Made by a program: the position numbers and the translations under genes
Notes under the pieces: model-generated
Seen by the model: only the letters and a program-made list of their open reading frames with translations
Database searches by the model: none
Told to the model about the DNA's origin: nothing
From: Mixophyes australis
Lineage: Eukaryota > Chordata > Amphibia > Anura > Limnodynastidae
Assembly: GCA_036250195.1 (NCBI GenBank)
Contig: JAVHZZ010000006.1
Location: 188,479,850-188,543,849, forward strand
Length of the DNA stretch: 64,000 bases
Direction: 5' to 3'
Shown: positions 1 to 10,629 of the stretch, one piece after another
Layout of the letters: every line of letters begins with the position of its first letter
How positions within the stretch are numbered: position 1 is the stretch's first letter

Positions 1-1420
1 CACTATACACCTCTTCTCTGGGTGCACTCATCAGCTTCTTCGGCCTCAAGTACCACCTTTATGCTGATGACACTCAACTCTACCTTTCCTCTCCTGATCT
101 CTCTCCCTCCCTTCTCTCCAGGGTATCCGCATGCCTCTCTGCCATCTCCTCCTGGATGGCCTCTAGATTTCTTAAACTCAATCTTGCTAAAACTGAACTC
201 ATTGTCTTTCCTCCCTCTCGTACCTCCTTCCCCTCTGACCTCGCTATCAATGTTGACAACTCATCTATCTCCCCTGTTCCCCAACTCTGCTGCCTAGGTG
301 TCATCCTCGACTCCTCTCTCTCTCCATTGCCCCTCACATTCACTCTCTCGCCAAATCCTGCCGTTTCCAGCTTCGCAACATTGCCCGCATTCGGCCCTTC
401 CTCTCCCAGGATGCCACCAAATCTCTCGTCCACTCTCTGATCATCTCCCTCTTGGACTACTGCAACCTTCTCCTTATCGGCCTCCCCCTCTCTAATCTCG
501 CTCCCCTTAGATCTGTACTTAATGCCGCTGCTAGGCTTATTTTCCTCTCTCGCCGTTCCACCTCTGTCTCCCCACTCTACCAAGCCCTTCACTGGCTCCC
601 CTTCCCCTACAGAATCCTTTTCAAGCTCCTCACTCTGACTTAGAAGGCCCTCGCCAACTCCACTGCTCCCTACATCTCTAACCTTATCTCTATTCACACT
701 CCCTCCCGCCCACTGCGATCGTCCAATGATCGTCGCCTCTCTTCCCCTCTGATTACCTCCTCTCACGCACGTATCCAAGACTTCTCCCGCGCCGCTCCCC
801 TCCTTTGGAACAAGCTCCCCCGCTCCATCAGAACTTCCCCTAATCTGTCCTCTTTCAAACGAACATTAAAACCCACCTTTTCCTTTAAAGCCTTCCAGTC
901 TCATGCCTAAACTCCCACTGGTCGGCTACCTCTCTTTCTCATCCCTTCTTCCCTTCTCCCCATTCCTCGACTCCGTCTCCGTTTCTCCCGTCTCTCCGTC
1001 TCATCCATGTGTCTGTCTGTCTTCCCCTCCCTTGAGATTGTTCGCTCCTTTGAGCAGGGCTCTCCTACCTCCTGTTTCCATCACTTTTAACTGCGCTCTC
1101 CAGCTACTCTGCTCACCTCCTCTCGGTCCCTCTGCCCTCTGTCTCCTCTCGCTTCTCTCCGCTCCCCTCAGTGACTCTCAACCTGTCATCTGTGCCCACC
1201 CTCTTGGGCCATAGTTACCTGCCTATACTCACTTTTCCCCTCCCTCCCTCTCTTTCATGCTGTGCCTGAGCCCCCAGAGTTATAGTGCTTACTGTTACTT
1301 GTACTGTGCTGTTTCACCTTGTACTGTGCCATTGTTTGTCCCTGTCCGGCGCTACGGATACTTTGTGGCGCCCTATAAATAAAAATTAATAATAATAATA
1401 AAAAAATAAAATAATAATGG
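1..1420 (+). mobile_element. L2-like LINE, 3' part (RT end, 3' UTR and tail)
   Basis: This is the 3' end of a non-LTR retrotransposon of the L2/CR1 group, cut off by the window edge. The reverse transcriptase motif YADD is encoded at 60-71, followed by LNLAKTE and CLGVILD at about 180-315. The frame then shifts near 325, and the conserved LDYCN, GLP, NAAARLI and LHWLP blocks continue in another frame (about 450-605). A TAG near 641 interrupts that frame, and later RT C-terminal blocks (LLWNKLP-like, about 805) are still visible. The element ends with a 3' UTR containing a gcgctacgga motif and an ATAATAAT microsatellite tail at 1385-1416. The frameshift and stop make it non-functional. It joins retroviral pol sequence directly at about 1425, so it probably inserted into that provirus. 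Clade assignment is from memory of family motifs. Confidence 0.85.
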
Positions 1421-1424
1421 TGTG

Positions 1425-1625
1425 CCTGCCGCTGTCATTTCTAAAATGCTATATGGCCCAAAGTCATGCACTACCCCAAAGGTGTATCTACAGTCAGTGT
1501 ATATATTAACTGATTTACCCTCTGCTAATGCGCATGCTATTCTCAATGCTACGCGTTCAGCTATCTGCTGGGTGAAGTGGGCCCAGGGGTTCAGCTTCTA
1601 GAACACCTTTGTGTTATAGAACCAA
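1425..1625 (-). pseudogene. Endogenous retrovirus pol remnant, RNase H part
   Basis: Read on the minus strand, this stretch encodes an RNase H segment of gammaretrovirus-like type, including the short blocks LAEGKSVNIYTD and FGVVHDFG that surround a catalytic aspartate. One in-frame TAG lies near 1610. It belongs with the RT remnant at 2450-3890, from which it is separated by a non-pol insertion. Downstream pol (integrase) and env are absent because the L2-like LINE abuts at about 1420. The copy is old and broken. Confidence 0.75.
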
Positions 1626-1628
1626 TAT

Positions 1629-2450
1629 GTCACGAACGCCCAGCCTGTCTCAGATACAGCAATCTGAAACAGCTGGCCGTGACTGAAGTCACCTTGGTCA
1701 CTTACCAATGAATACACCTTTTCTGCCACCACAAAGGATTTATTATGGAGTGCTTACATTCACCAAAACCACTTATTAAAATGACAAACTCAAATCGTAA
1801 ATTCACAAAGAATCACAGAGAATATGCTAGATTAAATGTATTCAATCCGAAAAATGTTTCGAAGACTTAATTACAAAACGGTTAATAACGAGATATACAA
1901 ATAAGTTTCAGAAATAAAACCAGACTCACTAACTTACTAGTTTAAGACTTGGCATAAGTGGAGTACACTTTGAGAAGGCTGGCACACTTCAACCTAGATA
2001 CTGTAGGTCTCCTGTTTAGAAATGAACAACATTATCAGGTCCAGAAACGGATTAACTTTTACACTGCTCACACCCCACCTTTGAAATTTAGCTCTTTAAA
2101 TGTTGGGGCAGGTTGATTCCCAGGCACAGGGCTTTCCAAGTGAGTTATCTATCCCTGAGATATATGTCTGGCATCTCAGAGGGCATGATTCTCACATTTG
2201 CTTTGCTTGACTGGCTGGACTATCTACTCAACTCTGGAGTGTCTCAGAGATGTTATCTGTCTAGCCTGATTACTTTCAAAAGAATCTTGGCACCTGCATA
2301 GGTCACTGTTGTCAGCAAAGCACACTTTGAAAGGTTACATACAATATACACATTGTCTCATACAAAAATTCAAGCAAAAAATTCAAATCAATGATTAGGC
2401 GTATTACATAATTGTCACACAGTACATAATTCTCATGTGACTATGACACA
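1629..2450 (-). mobile_element. LTR-like insertion inside the retroviral pol
   Basis: About 0.8 kb of sequence unrelated to pol separates the RT connection region from RNase H of the provirus. The left edge begins tgtcacgaacgccc, which on the minus strand is an LTR-type end in CA. The right edge near 2440-2452 reads on the minus strand as a TGTGTCATAG-type start. A minus-strand AATAAA lies near 1735. This suggests a solitary LTR in minus orientation. No clear target duplication was found, and about 100 codons of pol seem to be missing at the junction, so a deletion may have accompanied or followed insertion. Confidence 0.4.
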
Positions 2451-3890
2451 GATAACGCATGTGGTATATAGAAAGTTGAATTATGTCCCAGTACTACGTT
2501 CTCGCTCTTATGAGAAGAGCAGTTGCTGCTAAACTTCTTAAACATGTAGGGCGAGATCTTGTCACAGTGTCCAATTGTAGTATTCTTCCACTCGGCTAGT
2601 GTCACCATGTTTCTGCGTCAAGACTCCTGCAGCACAACCAGCAGCTTCAGTACAGTATAACGCAAACGTTTTTTATAATCAGGTATTCTGAGGGCAGGTA
2701 CTTTTGATAAACTCTCTTTAAGGTTAAATAATGCTTGCTTTGACTCCTCAGTATGTGAGACAAGCTCGGGTTTAGAGGATGAGACTAACTCCTGCAATGG
2801 TAAAGCCAATATCGAAAACCCTAGTATCCAGGATTACAGTACCCACACATCCTTAAGAAAGTAGGAATTTGTTGCTGGTTTTGCGATAGTGTCATGTCTT
2901 ATATAGCCTGAATCCTGTTGTCAAATGTCTTAGCCCCTGGGTGAGACAATGCCGCAAGTATTTGACTTTTGTCTGGCATGACTGTAATTTATCCTTTGCA
3001 ACCTTGTGTCCTTTTTGTGAAATATGACGTTACAAGTTTAGTATCAGACACTGATGACATAAATGAATCAAAACACAGCAATAAATCATCTACATACTTA
3101 ATTAGAACAAACCCATTGATCGGTTGTAAAGATTGCAAACAGTCATGAAAGTCTTGAAAAAGAAAAGATACAGGGGATGTCAATGAACCCCTGGGAAATC
3201 TTGTCCATGTGTATTTTACCCCTTATAGTATAAAGCAAAGAGGCACTGACAGTCAGGACGTAGAGGGACAGAGAAGAAAGCAGAGCAAAGATTAATTACC
3301 GTGAAATGACTTGCAGAAGGAGGAATTTGCAATAAGATGATAGCTGGAATTGGCTCTCGACTACTTTATTAATCTCCTTAAATCTTGTACTGATATGTAG
3401 CCCCTCCCCCCATTCTTTTTCATTGGGTACATTGGACTGTTAGCTCTGCTGGATGTGTGGATTAAAATTCCTTGTTGCAGCAGCTCTTCAGTCACAGGAT
3501 AATCCCTAATTCCACCTCTGGTTTTAATGGGTACTGCAGCATTTTTGGAGTTTGCTTACCACTTTTTAAATGAACCATTATGGGAGCTACATTAGCCATC
3601 AATCCAGTGTCTTTTCCATATTTAGTCCATAAGGAACTCAATATCTGTGATAACATGTCGTCTACCTGTAATGGACTTTTTTCTATAACTGAGGAGTGCA
3701 ACATCAGACATTGTGGGGTGTTCAGTATATAATGCACCTCCTGTGTGTGCCTTCCTGGAATATCTAAATACACCCCATCAGAAGTAAAGTATATTACATA
3801 CCTCATTTTACATAATAAACCTCTGGCAAGTAAATTAGTAGTGGCCGCTGCAGCTAGAAGAAAAGAATATTTGGTATGCAATGGTCCAAT
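2450..3890 (-). pseudogene. Endogenous retrovirus pol remnant, protease-RT part
   Basis: Minus-strand fragments in several frames together cover a gammaretrovirus-like reverse transcriptase. The N-terminal RT block lies around 3492-3640 and follows a protease-RT linker. The catalytic YVDD is encoded at 3086-3097. A thumb/connection block (FNLKESLSKVPAL) is at about 2690-2740, followed by a GVLTQK block at about 2610. Frameshifts and stops separate all these segments, so no functional enzyme can be made. The order on the minus strand (protease side high, RNase H low) matches the LTR and primer site at 5637-5650. The family assignment is from RT motifs; the fine subgroup is not resolved. Confidence 0.8.
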
Positions 3891-3914
3891 TGTGCCTGTG
3901 CAGTCAAAGGAAAA

Positions 3915-4158
3915 TACGCTGTACAGAGAACTCGCATCAGTCCTTGCCCCAATGGAGCTTACAGTTTAAATTCCCTAACACACACACACACACACGTCAA
4001 TTTGATAAGAGGTAAATAACCTACTAGTTTGTTTTTGGAGTATGGGAGGAAACCTACACAAACACGAGGAGAACTCCACACAGATAAGGCCATGAAATGA
4101 ACTCATGACCCCAGTGCTGTGAGGCACAAGTGCTAATCACTTAGCCACCATGCTGCCC
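3915..4158 (-). mobile_element. V-SINE (HE1-like), 3'-truncated
   Basis: This is a tRNA-derived SINE with the strongly conserved V-SINE central domain, in minus orientation. It is recognised by comparison with the copies at 13,170, 35,687 and 40,098: the head (ggcagcatggtggctaag-like on the minus strand), the conserved segment around 4030-4080, an AC microsatellite at 3978-3994 and the 'agctccattggggcaagga' block. The L2-like tail with the TATAAATAAAT motif is missing at the low-coordinate end. It lies within the retroviral remnant, so it inserted after the provirus. Confidence 0.85.
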
Positions 4159-4440
4159 AAACGTTGGGAACAATGTTCTTACTGGGTGTAATTCTACAAT
4201 ATCACTATACCCAGTGTCAATAGCTGGAACTATTGTCTCTGTACAATGGATATTTCTGAGCTTACTAGTATGTGTCAGAGCTTTATTGTGGTCTGTAGAA
4301 GATAACTAATGTATGAGCTACTGCAGAGATTAAAGTAGGCTCATCCTCATCCCCTTCATTAATACATTTACTCTTTTCCAAAACTGGGTATAATTTACAG
4401 GGTTCACAGTTTTCCCTGGCTCTACTTTTGTTATTATCCG
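4159..4440 (-). pseudogene. Possible retroviral gag-protease junction remnant
   Basis: On the minus strand, a short segment near 4195-4240 reads VPAIDTG, which resembles a retroviral protease active site. Upstream on the same strand is a region rich in C, E and D codons. It sits where protease should lie, between the putative gag remnant and RT, but is interrupted by the V-SINE. Frames are broken and the similarity is short, so this is a positional inference. Confidence 0.35.
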
Positions 4441-4445
4441 TATAT

Positions 4446-4463
4446 GGGGGGGGGGGGGGGGGG
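4446..4463. repeat. Poly-G tract
   Basis: An uninterrupted run of G residues of about 18 bp follows 'tatat'. It lies between the retroviral gag and protease remnants. It can form G-quadruplex-like structure and is likely length-polymorphic or assembly-sensitive. Confidence 0.9.
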
Positions 4464-4557
4464 TGGCACTGTTGCGTGCTCAGGTTTGGAACTATTTTCT
4501 TTTATCTTTCTGTGTTTGCGCTAATTTTTCACATCAAACTTTGCCTTCACATTGCCC

Positions 4558-4790
4558 CTAATTTAAACATGGGATATGTTGAAGTAGCAATTTTCGTGAA
4601 CTTAACATACAAATTTTATCTTTATTCAATATCTCAGGATCAAAGCTACCAACATTGGGAAAGGGTCGCACAAATTCAGCAGTTATTTTTGTCCACTTCT
4701 CATAATACACAGTTGCTCTAAGACCATATTTCCTACTCATAATGTATATTGCAGACCCTTCAGGTTCTACCATATGCTTATCCTATTTTA
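4558..4790 (-). pseudogene. Putative retroviral gag fragment
   Basis: A 71-codon open frame on the minus strand (4773 to 4558) lies in the position expected for gag of the provirus, between the leader and the protease/RT remnants. It is rich in charged and aromatic residues, but I see no diagnostic motif such as a CCHC zinc knuckle. The call rests mainly on location. Confidence 0.3.
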
Positions 4791-5509
4791 ATGTTGCCCC
4801 ATATCATGTCTGCCTGGCTCCCATGGTCTGTGGTCCTTTAGAATGCAAGGATATGTTGAGAAAACAAATTATAACCAATACAGGCAGTTACCCATGACTG
4901 CACGTCCGCGAGGTTGGACGTTCCTAAAGTGACGTCCTCTCACCCTTATCACTGGAAGCGCTTTCTTAATTAAATCTGTCTCATAATATAGTATAATATA
5001 TATATAATGTATAATGCAGTATACTATATTCTTAAAGGTTTTAGACACTTAGCCAGATAATATCACTAAGCACCCATGTTATGTACCAATACAAAATAAT
5101 CACCACACTAGACAGTATTATAAACCATCTGCGTTGCGTACTAGTAACAACTAATCTCATCGCTTCGCCCCACTCATACGCACACTATGACAAACACTCT
5201 TTGTTAGTACAATGTCCTATTTTTGGCAACTGTATTTCCTAGATATGTTTAACAATATACTTAACTATATTATAACAAGCAAAATCTATCATATATCTCT
5301 ATATTTAAATGTGTGACAGTATAGAATCGTAATATGCGCTATTTAAACAAACACATGCTGTGTATAGCAATCGCAAAAATAGGACTATGTAAAACAATAT
5401 TACCTTCGTCCATCCAGGTTCACTCCAGCACCTCTGACAGACTTTCAAAGCAGGAATTCGGTTTATGAACACTAGACATAAAATAAAAGAATAGAACGAT
5501 ATGCGTTCT

Positions 5510-5605
5510 TACCTTATGTGACGCCACCCTTTGTTGAGAAACCTGAAATCCGTAGACCTTATGTGACGCCAGCCTTTGTTGAGAAACCTGAAATCCGTAG
5601 GTCTG
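5510..5605. repeat. Tandem duplication in retroviral leader
   Basis: A unit of about 45 bp beginning 'ccttatgtgacgccascctt' and ending 'gaaatccgtag' occurs twice in direct succession. The copies differ by about one base. It lies between the primer-binding site and gag of the minus-strand provirus. Confidence 0.9.
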
Positions 5606-5635
5606 CGAGTCCTAGAGTAGTTTGGAGTACGCTCA

Positions 5636-5648
5636 TGAGCCCCCAAGA
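5636..5648 (-). other. Retroviral primer-binding site, tRNA-Pro type
   Basis: On the minus strand the sequence directly following the LTR end is TCTTGGGGGCTCATGAG. It contains TGGGGGCTC, the first nine bases of the classical proline tRNA primer site of gammaretrovirus-like elements. Bases further on diverge. It fixes the orientation of the provirus and the LTR boundary at 5649. Confidence 0.7.
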
Positions 5649-6200
5649 TGTTAACATCTGATTTATTGTATGTAATAAAGATTCTGCAATATGGTCATTG
5701 CTGTTCTAAAGCATAAAGGTTTCATTCGCAAAATATTACCAGGCAAAGTATCACATGCATATGCTTGCTCAGTTGGCACCAACACAAGCTTCAATAAGAA
5801 CGCTCTGGTTTCCAAAGCCAGAGGTGAACAATTTACACACTGTACAGTTGTAAAAAGCAGTGACATCCCAAAGATACACAGTTACAGTATTAAGGTCTAC
5901 ATTCATAGGTGGATGGGTCATGACCTCCCAAGAACTCGACGTCCCATTGGTTGATTCCTCTTGTCATTGTTCTTGGAGGTGGCAATGTGTCTTTCTTCAG
6001 GCTTCCACCTTTAGACCTGTATAATCTGGTTCTTTTATGACATCTCTAGACTTACCATTTAATGTATGAAAAGTGATATTATTTATAATGAGCATTCGCA
6101 ACATGCAATTGTGAACAGAATGATACCAAACTTGATGTAATTTATATGTTGGAAACATTAATTAGCCTCTTCACCACTTTATATTTTATATGAAATGACT
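5649..6200 (-). mobile_element. 5' LTR of the endogenous retrovirus (outer limit approximate)
   Basis: The inner edge is TGTTAACA next to the tRNA-Pro-type primer site. On the minus strand an AATAAA signal lies at about 5665-5670, shortly before the LTR end, as in an R-U5 region. A CCAAT-type motif (minus strand of ccattggttg) occurs near 5945, as expected for U3, and a hairpin of 'cctcccaagaac' with 'gttcttggagg' spans 5926-5982. The outer LTR edge was not located. The partner 3' LTR would lie beyond the LINE, outside the window, so the pair cannot be compared. Confidence 0.6.
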
Positions 6201-6807
6201 GAAATACGTTAAACTTATTTAAATGTTGGTATGATAATAATTACGTTGCGTGTCAACCACATCACAACTGATTGTAGCGTACAAAAATTATTGATTACCA
6301 CCTTCGTCCAATTATTAAACTTTAACACCTACCACAATAGAAAACAAATTTGTTGTATTTTCAGTTTCATTTTCTATTTATTACAAGAGAGTCCCCTATA
6401 GACGAACGCAATTAAATAGTGACAGTGTTGCATTCGAGCTTGCACTTACCTGAAGGAGTTAACTTGTGAGTTAGACCCGACCAATAATGTTGAGGGGAGG
6501 GTCTTGTGGCTTTGTATAGTTGATGCATTTCCTGTCTGTGTCACTCGGCTGGCAAAATTCCTGAGGGAGTGCACGTGGAGACAGATAAGGCTTACTTTTA
6601 TTTCTTAACTGTTTTTCTTGCAGTGTACTTATTTTGTCTTTGTCACTTATTCTTCGTTGCATTGTCTGTTCTACATTAAATCCATTTTCTTATTTAGTCA
6701 TTTGTCTGTGTCTTTTTTTCCTTTTTATTTTCTTTTCTTTCTTTTCTTTCTGTACCCCTTTAGTTTCTTGTCTCCCGTACACCCTTTGTGTCCACCCTTA
6801 TTTTGTC
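6200..6807. other. Intergenic / 5' flank of DIRS element
   Basis: AT-rich sequence with a pyrimidine-rich stretch (6700-6780) leads into the GC-rich DIRS body. The 5' inverted terminal repeat of the DIRS element should lie here, but no terminal repeat could be matched by eye to the right side. Confidence 0.3.
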
Positions 6808-7047
6808 ATGCCCCGTCCGAGGAGAGCCGTTGTGAAGCCTGCTCGGCTTCGACCCCCCTCCCCAGGCGATTCCCGTCGCCATCTTGGCGATGGGGGCGCC
6901 GTCGGGGGCGAAAGCGGGGCCTCCGGGGGGGGCATGGTCCGTGCACCCCGCCGGAGGAGGGAGTCATTGGTGGCCAGTGCGCCTCCTGCCTCCCCCAGGA
7001 CCCGGGGTAGGAGGAGGTCTATTGCGTGGCTCAGCGGCTCAGTCTGA
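6808..7047 (+). pseudogene. Possible N-terminal segment of DIRS gag-like ORF
   Basis: An ATG at 6808 opens a frame of 79 codons that is strongly basic and rich in R, P and G (starting MPRPRRAVVKPARL). GC content rises sharply here and stays high through the DIRS gag, so this may be the start of ORF1, now separated from the main frame (7251-9083) by a frameshift and stops. There is no conserved domain, and it could instead be a 5' leader. Confidence 0.35.
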
Positions 7048-7250
7048 ACCGCTGGGTGCTGCACGCATGCGCAGATCCCGGGCTTGAGCCGGGTTTGTGG
7101 CTGAAGGGGGACACAGATTAGCTGCGAGGCAGCGGGTGTCTATAGAGAGGGGGGACCCCTCCTCCCCAAAGGTTACCTCAGTATACTGGAGCTAATTTTC
7201 CTTATATACCAGTAGGGGGAGCAGGTGAGATTTTACTCAGTAGCACAGGG

Positions 7251-9083
7251 GTGGAATTGTCATTAACCCCCCCTGTGCTGGCTGAGAGTAATAGGAATAG
7301 GGGAGATGGGTGTCAGGCTCCACATCAATTAAATTTTCCGCCCAGCCCCTTTTTGATGACAAGCGCTAGAGGGTCTGCTTGGGGGGCACAATTCCAGGCC
7401 CACCCCTTGTCTGCTCCTACGGCACTGTATCAGTTTTCCGTGGGTGTGGAGGACCCGTCCTGGGAGCAAAGAGCCTTTTTTGCTCAAAATAGGGCCAATG
7501 TCCCGGGGGGTGGTAGACAGGGCCTTGCTGGGGCACGGGGAAATTGGCACGCACAGGACTTGCCCGGGTTTAGGGAGGAGGAGTCAACTTTCTCTGGTGG
7601 ACCATCAGGGCAAGGTGTAGGTCGGGTGCAGCGGCACCAATTGTCACCTCCCTCGTACTATAGGCAGGAAAGGGAGAGCGGTTGGCAGGGGTCCCCAAGG
7701 CAGGGAGGCAGAGGGGACGTTAACCTGGGGTACGACTCTTTTGCTGAACGCTTTGGCGAAAGAGTGTTTGACTATCATCATGGGGACACAGAAAGAGCAG
7801 CGCAGCGGTTTCCGGCAGATGATAGCGATTTAGGTGGTCAATGGCGCAGTGGGCAAAGCACGCGAAGGGGCACCTCTCCAATTGCAGGGGGGGGGGGGAG
7901 GTGGGGTTTTGGCCCTGAGGGTTGTGAACCCAGATTCCGTTCTGATGATCGAGGTAGGCCTGCCGCCTCCTCGTCATGCGTGTCAGCCAGAGTAACGCCG
8001 GGGTGGTTGGGAATGTCAACCTTGAGGTGCGGGAAAATCACGATGTTGTCTTTTCAGTTTTACAGGAGGCAGGATCCGGTGTCGCAAGGACAGAGAGCGC
8101 AGCAGGAGGAGCCGGGAGCGGCAGCTGACGAGTCCTCGGCAGGTATAATGGATCGTTCCCGGGGGGCAACGGCGGAAGTGACCCAAGAGCGGCCGGGGGT
8201 CGGCCTGGCGGCAGGCGCTAACACGGATGTGGACACAACTGGGGAGAGAGGTAAGAACAAACCTTCTGTTACACACAAACCCTGTGTTGTTAGCCCCGTG
8301 GTGTCCACAACGAGTGAAGAATCCTCTGGGTCTGGGAACAGGCCCCGCAAGCTGATTAAACTGTTGCAGACGCAGCTAATAGGAAAACGAACCACAAAGC
8401 CCCTACAGGCTTTAGGGCCCAATATAATTGCGCAAGCTGGAGATTGCAGGAGAGTTGAAAATGAGGCGTTGCTATACGGCATTAGGCCAAGTGTTAGAGA
8501 TAAAATTAAAAGAGGTATTTACGTAGACATGTTCACCTTGACAGACGAGGTAAAGAAAGGTTTGGAGGCAGCTGTGGACAGGAATGGTATGGGGGATGAG
8601 AAATATAAGACATTCCCCAGATGGGTAAAGGGGTTTTGTGTTTTTGCCACACTATACGCTGACTTTAGGCCGGAGGAGCATGTAGAGGTTTGGAAATATT
8701 TACACCTGATTTCAGATGTTTACTTGAAGGATGGGCCAGTGATTTGGAGGGCGCATGATGAGATGTTTAGGAAGAAGATCACTGGTCGTGAGAGACTGCC
8801 CCTCGGGTTCAAGGATATAGATACATGGATGGATCTCATGAGGCCCAGTAGTCAGAGGCAGGAGGTGACCCAAGCAAGGCGGTTTCCTGGGGCGGGGAGG
8901 GCGCAGCAGCACCTCCCCAGCAAAGGAAAGTGTTTTGCGTTTAACGCAGGGACGTGTCAGAGGGGGGCGGCTTGCAGGTTCCGACATGCCTGTTCTACCT
9001 GTAATGGATCCCACCCCTCAACGGAAAGCGGTAAAATCAGACATGGAGGGGGGAGAGGACACGGAACTGCGCCGGCAGCTTAA
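7251..9083 (+). CDS. DIRS retrotransposon ORF1 (gag-like, CCCH finger)
   Basis: This is the long open frame at the 5' side of a DIRS-type element. The frame opens at 7251, but that codon is GTG. The first in-frame ATG is at 7356, giving about 575 residues. The N-terminal half is low-complexity, rich in G, R, Q and S. The C-terminal third (from about 8340) looks folded. Near the end is a CCCH zinc finger with spacing C-x7-C-x5-C-x3-H (CFAFNAGTCQRGAACRFRH, about 8929-8985), consistent with nucleic-acid binding by a Gag-like protein. The end overlaps the RT frame start at 8935, as is common in DIRS elements. The frame itself has no stop, unlike the two downstream genes. Confidence 0.7.
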   Translation: MELSLTPPVLAESNRNRGDGCQAPHQLNFPPSPFLMTSARGSAWGAQFQAHPLSAPTALYQFSVGVEDPSWEQRAFFAQNRANVPGGGRQGLAGARGNWHAQDLPGFREEESTFSGGPSGQGVGRVQRHQLSPPSYYRQERESGWQGSPRQGGRGDVNLGYDSFAERFGERVFDYHHGDTERAAQRFPADDSDLGGQWRSGQSTRRGTSPIAGGGGRWGFGPEGCEPRFRSDDRGRPAASSSCVSARVTPGWLGMSTLRCGKITMLSFQFYRRQDPVSQGQRAQQEEPGAAADESSAGIMDRSRGATAEVTQERPGVGLAAGANTDVDTTGERGKNKPSVTHKPCVVSPVVSTTSEESSGSGNRPRKLIKLLQTQLIGKRTTKPLQALGPNIIAQAGDCRRVENEALLYGIRPSVRDKIKRGIYVDMFTLTDEVKKGLEAAVDRNGMGDEKYKTFPRWVKGFCVFATLYADFRPEEHVEVWKYLHLISDVYLKDGPVIWRAHDEMFRKKITGRERLPLGFKDIDTWMDLMRPSSQRQEVTQARRFPGAGRAQQHLPSKGKCFAFNAGTCQRGAACRFRHACSTCNGSHPSTESGKIRHGGGRGHGTAPAA

Positions 9084-10629
9084 AGTCAAAGCCAAATCCC
9101 CAATTAGGTTTGAAGAACTAGACAAGTGGCTTAAACTATATGATAACAACGATGCTGCAGCCACGATTCGGGAAGGTTTTAAATTTGGTTTCAGAATCGC
9201 TTTTTTGAGAGAATTAACATTACCATGGCCCCGTAATCTAAAATCGGCCTTTACATTCCCAGAAATATTAGACGAAAAGATAGCAAAAGAAGTTCGGTTG
9301 GGGCGCATGTTAGGGCCTTTTACAGACATCCCGATTCCCAACCTGGTAGTGTCCCCGGTAGGTGTAGTGCCCAAAAAAGCAGAGGGTAAGTTTCGACTTA
9401 TTCAGCACCTGTCTTACCCTTTAGGCGAATCGGTGAATGACGCTATTGATCCGGCGGTCAGCACTGTTCAATATCAGTCATTTGAAGACGCTCTTTCCCT
9501 AGTGCAGGAGTATGGAGAAGGGGCCCTTATGGCCAAGATTGTCATAGAGTCAGCTTTTCGCCTGTTGCCGCTTCACCCTGAATCATTCAAGTTTATGGGT
9601 TTTAGACATTGCGGCGGTTTCTACGTGGACCGCTGCCTACCCATGGGCTGCTTGATATCATGTGCCTTGTTTGAGAAGTTCAGCAGCTTTCTCCATTGGT
9701 GCATTCAGGCTGGAACCGGACACAGGGGGATAGCTCACTTAGATGATTTTTTGATCATAGGCCCAGATAAGTTCCGCGATTGCTTGGAGGTGTTAAAATC
9801 AGCGCAGGCCCTATTTACGCTTATGGGGGTCCTCATTGCCCACGATAAAACGGAAGGCCCCACACAGTGTTTATCATTTCTAGGCATTGAAATCGACTCT
9901 GAGGCAGGTTGTTGTAGGCTTCCGGAGGATAAGTTACAAAAATTGGAGGCGATCCGGGTTATGCTGGTTTTCCTTCATATCTCGTTAAAGAAAGTTCATT
10001 CTCTCCTGGGGCTTTTTAACTTTGCTTGCAGGGTGATTCCAATGGGTAGGGTTTTCTGTCGTAAGCTTCAAAGAGCCATAGCGGGAAAAAGTAGACCCCA
10101 TGTGGCGGTACGCCTGTCACAAGAAATAAAAGATGATCTCTTGATATGGCAGAGGTTTTTGAAGGAATTTAACGGGAAAAGGATATAGCCCACCCCACCG
10201 ATAAACAATGCTACCCTGGAGCTTTACACTGATGCTTCGGGCTCGCAGGGCTTTGGTGCTTATTTGGGCGGGCAGTGGTGCGCAGAGGCGTGGCCGGAGT
10301 CATGGCGTAGAAGTGGTTGTGTAAAGAACATGATATTGTTGGAGCTTTTCCCAATTATTGTTGCCATTGAACTGTGGGCTGTTTCTTTGCGGGGCAAGCA
10401 CGTTGTTTTTTGGTGTGATAACATAGGAGTAGTCCAGTCCATTAATAAGCAGAGTGCGTCCTCTCCGCAGTTGATAGCTCTGCTGCGTCACCTGGTACTT
10501 CGCTGCCTAGAGCACGAAATAACATTCAATGAACGCCATGTTCCCGGGATTCAAAACGAGATAGCGGATGCTTTGTCTCGTTTTCAGTGGAGTAGATTTC
10601 GGGAGCTGGCCCCTCAGGCCAATAGTTGA
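8935..10629 (+). pseudogene. DIRS reverse transcriptase-RNase H (broken)
   Basis: One reading frame covers a DIRS-type RT and RNase H but is cut by an in-frame TAG at 10186-10188. The RT part (8935-10185, 417 codons) has the FRLIQHLS block, the LPMG block and the catalytic LDD (D270 and D271, in HLDDFLIIG). The motif A position that normally holds the first catalytic aspartate is valine here (V203, in KIVIESAF), a one-base GAC-to-GTC type change. The RNase H part (10,189-10,629) retains TDAS, LLELFP, CDN and ADALSR, the four acidic positions. The stop and the loss of a metal ligand make this copy inactive. DIRS elements integrate with a tyrosine recombinase rather than a DDE integrase, which agrees with the next gene. 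Confidence 0.85.

Noticed and set aside
80..778. 232-codon minus-strand frame
   Set aside because: It is antisense to the L2-like LINE, whose pyrimidine-rich coding strand leaves the complement open.
10186..10188. Programmed stop-codon read-through between DIRS RT and RNase H
   Set aside because: RT and RNase H normally form one continuous domain pair. A second in-frame TAG in the recombinase and a changed catalytic residue make random decay the simpler explanation.
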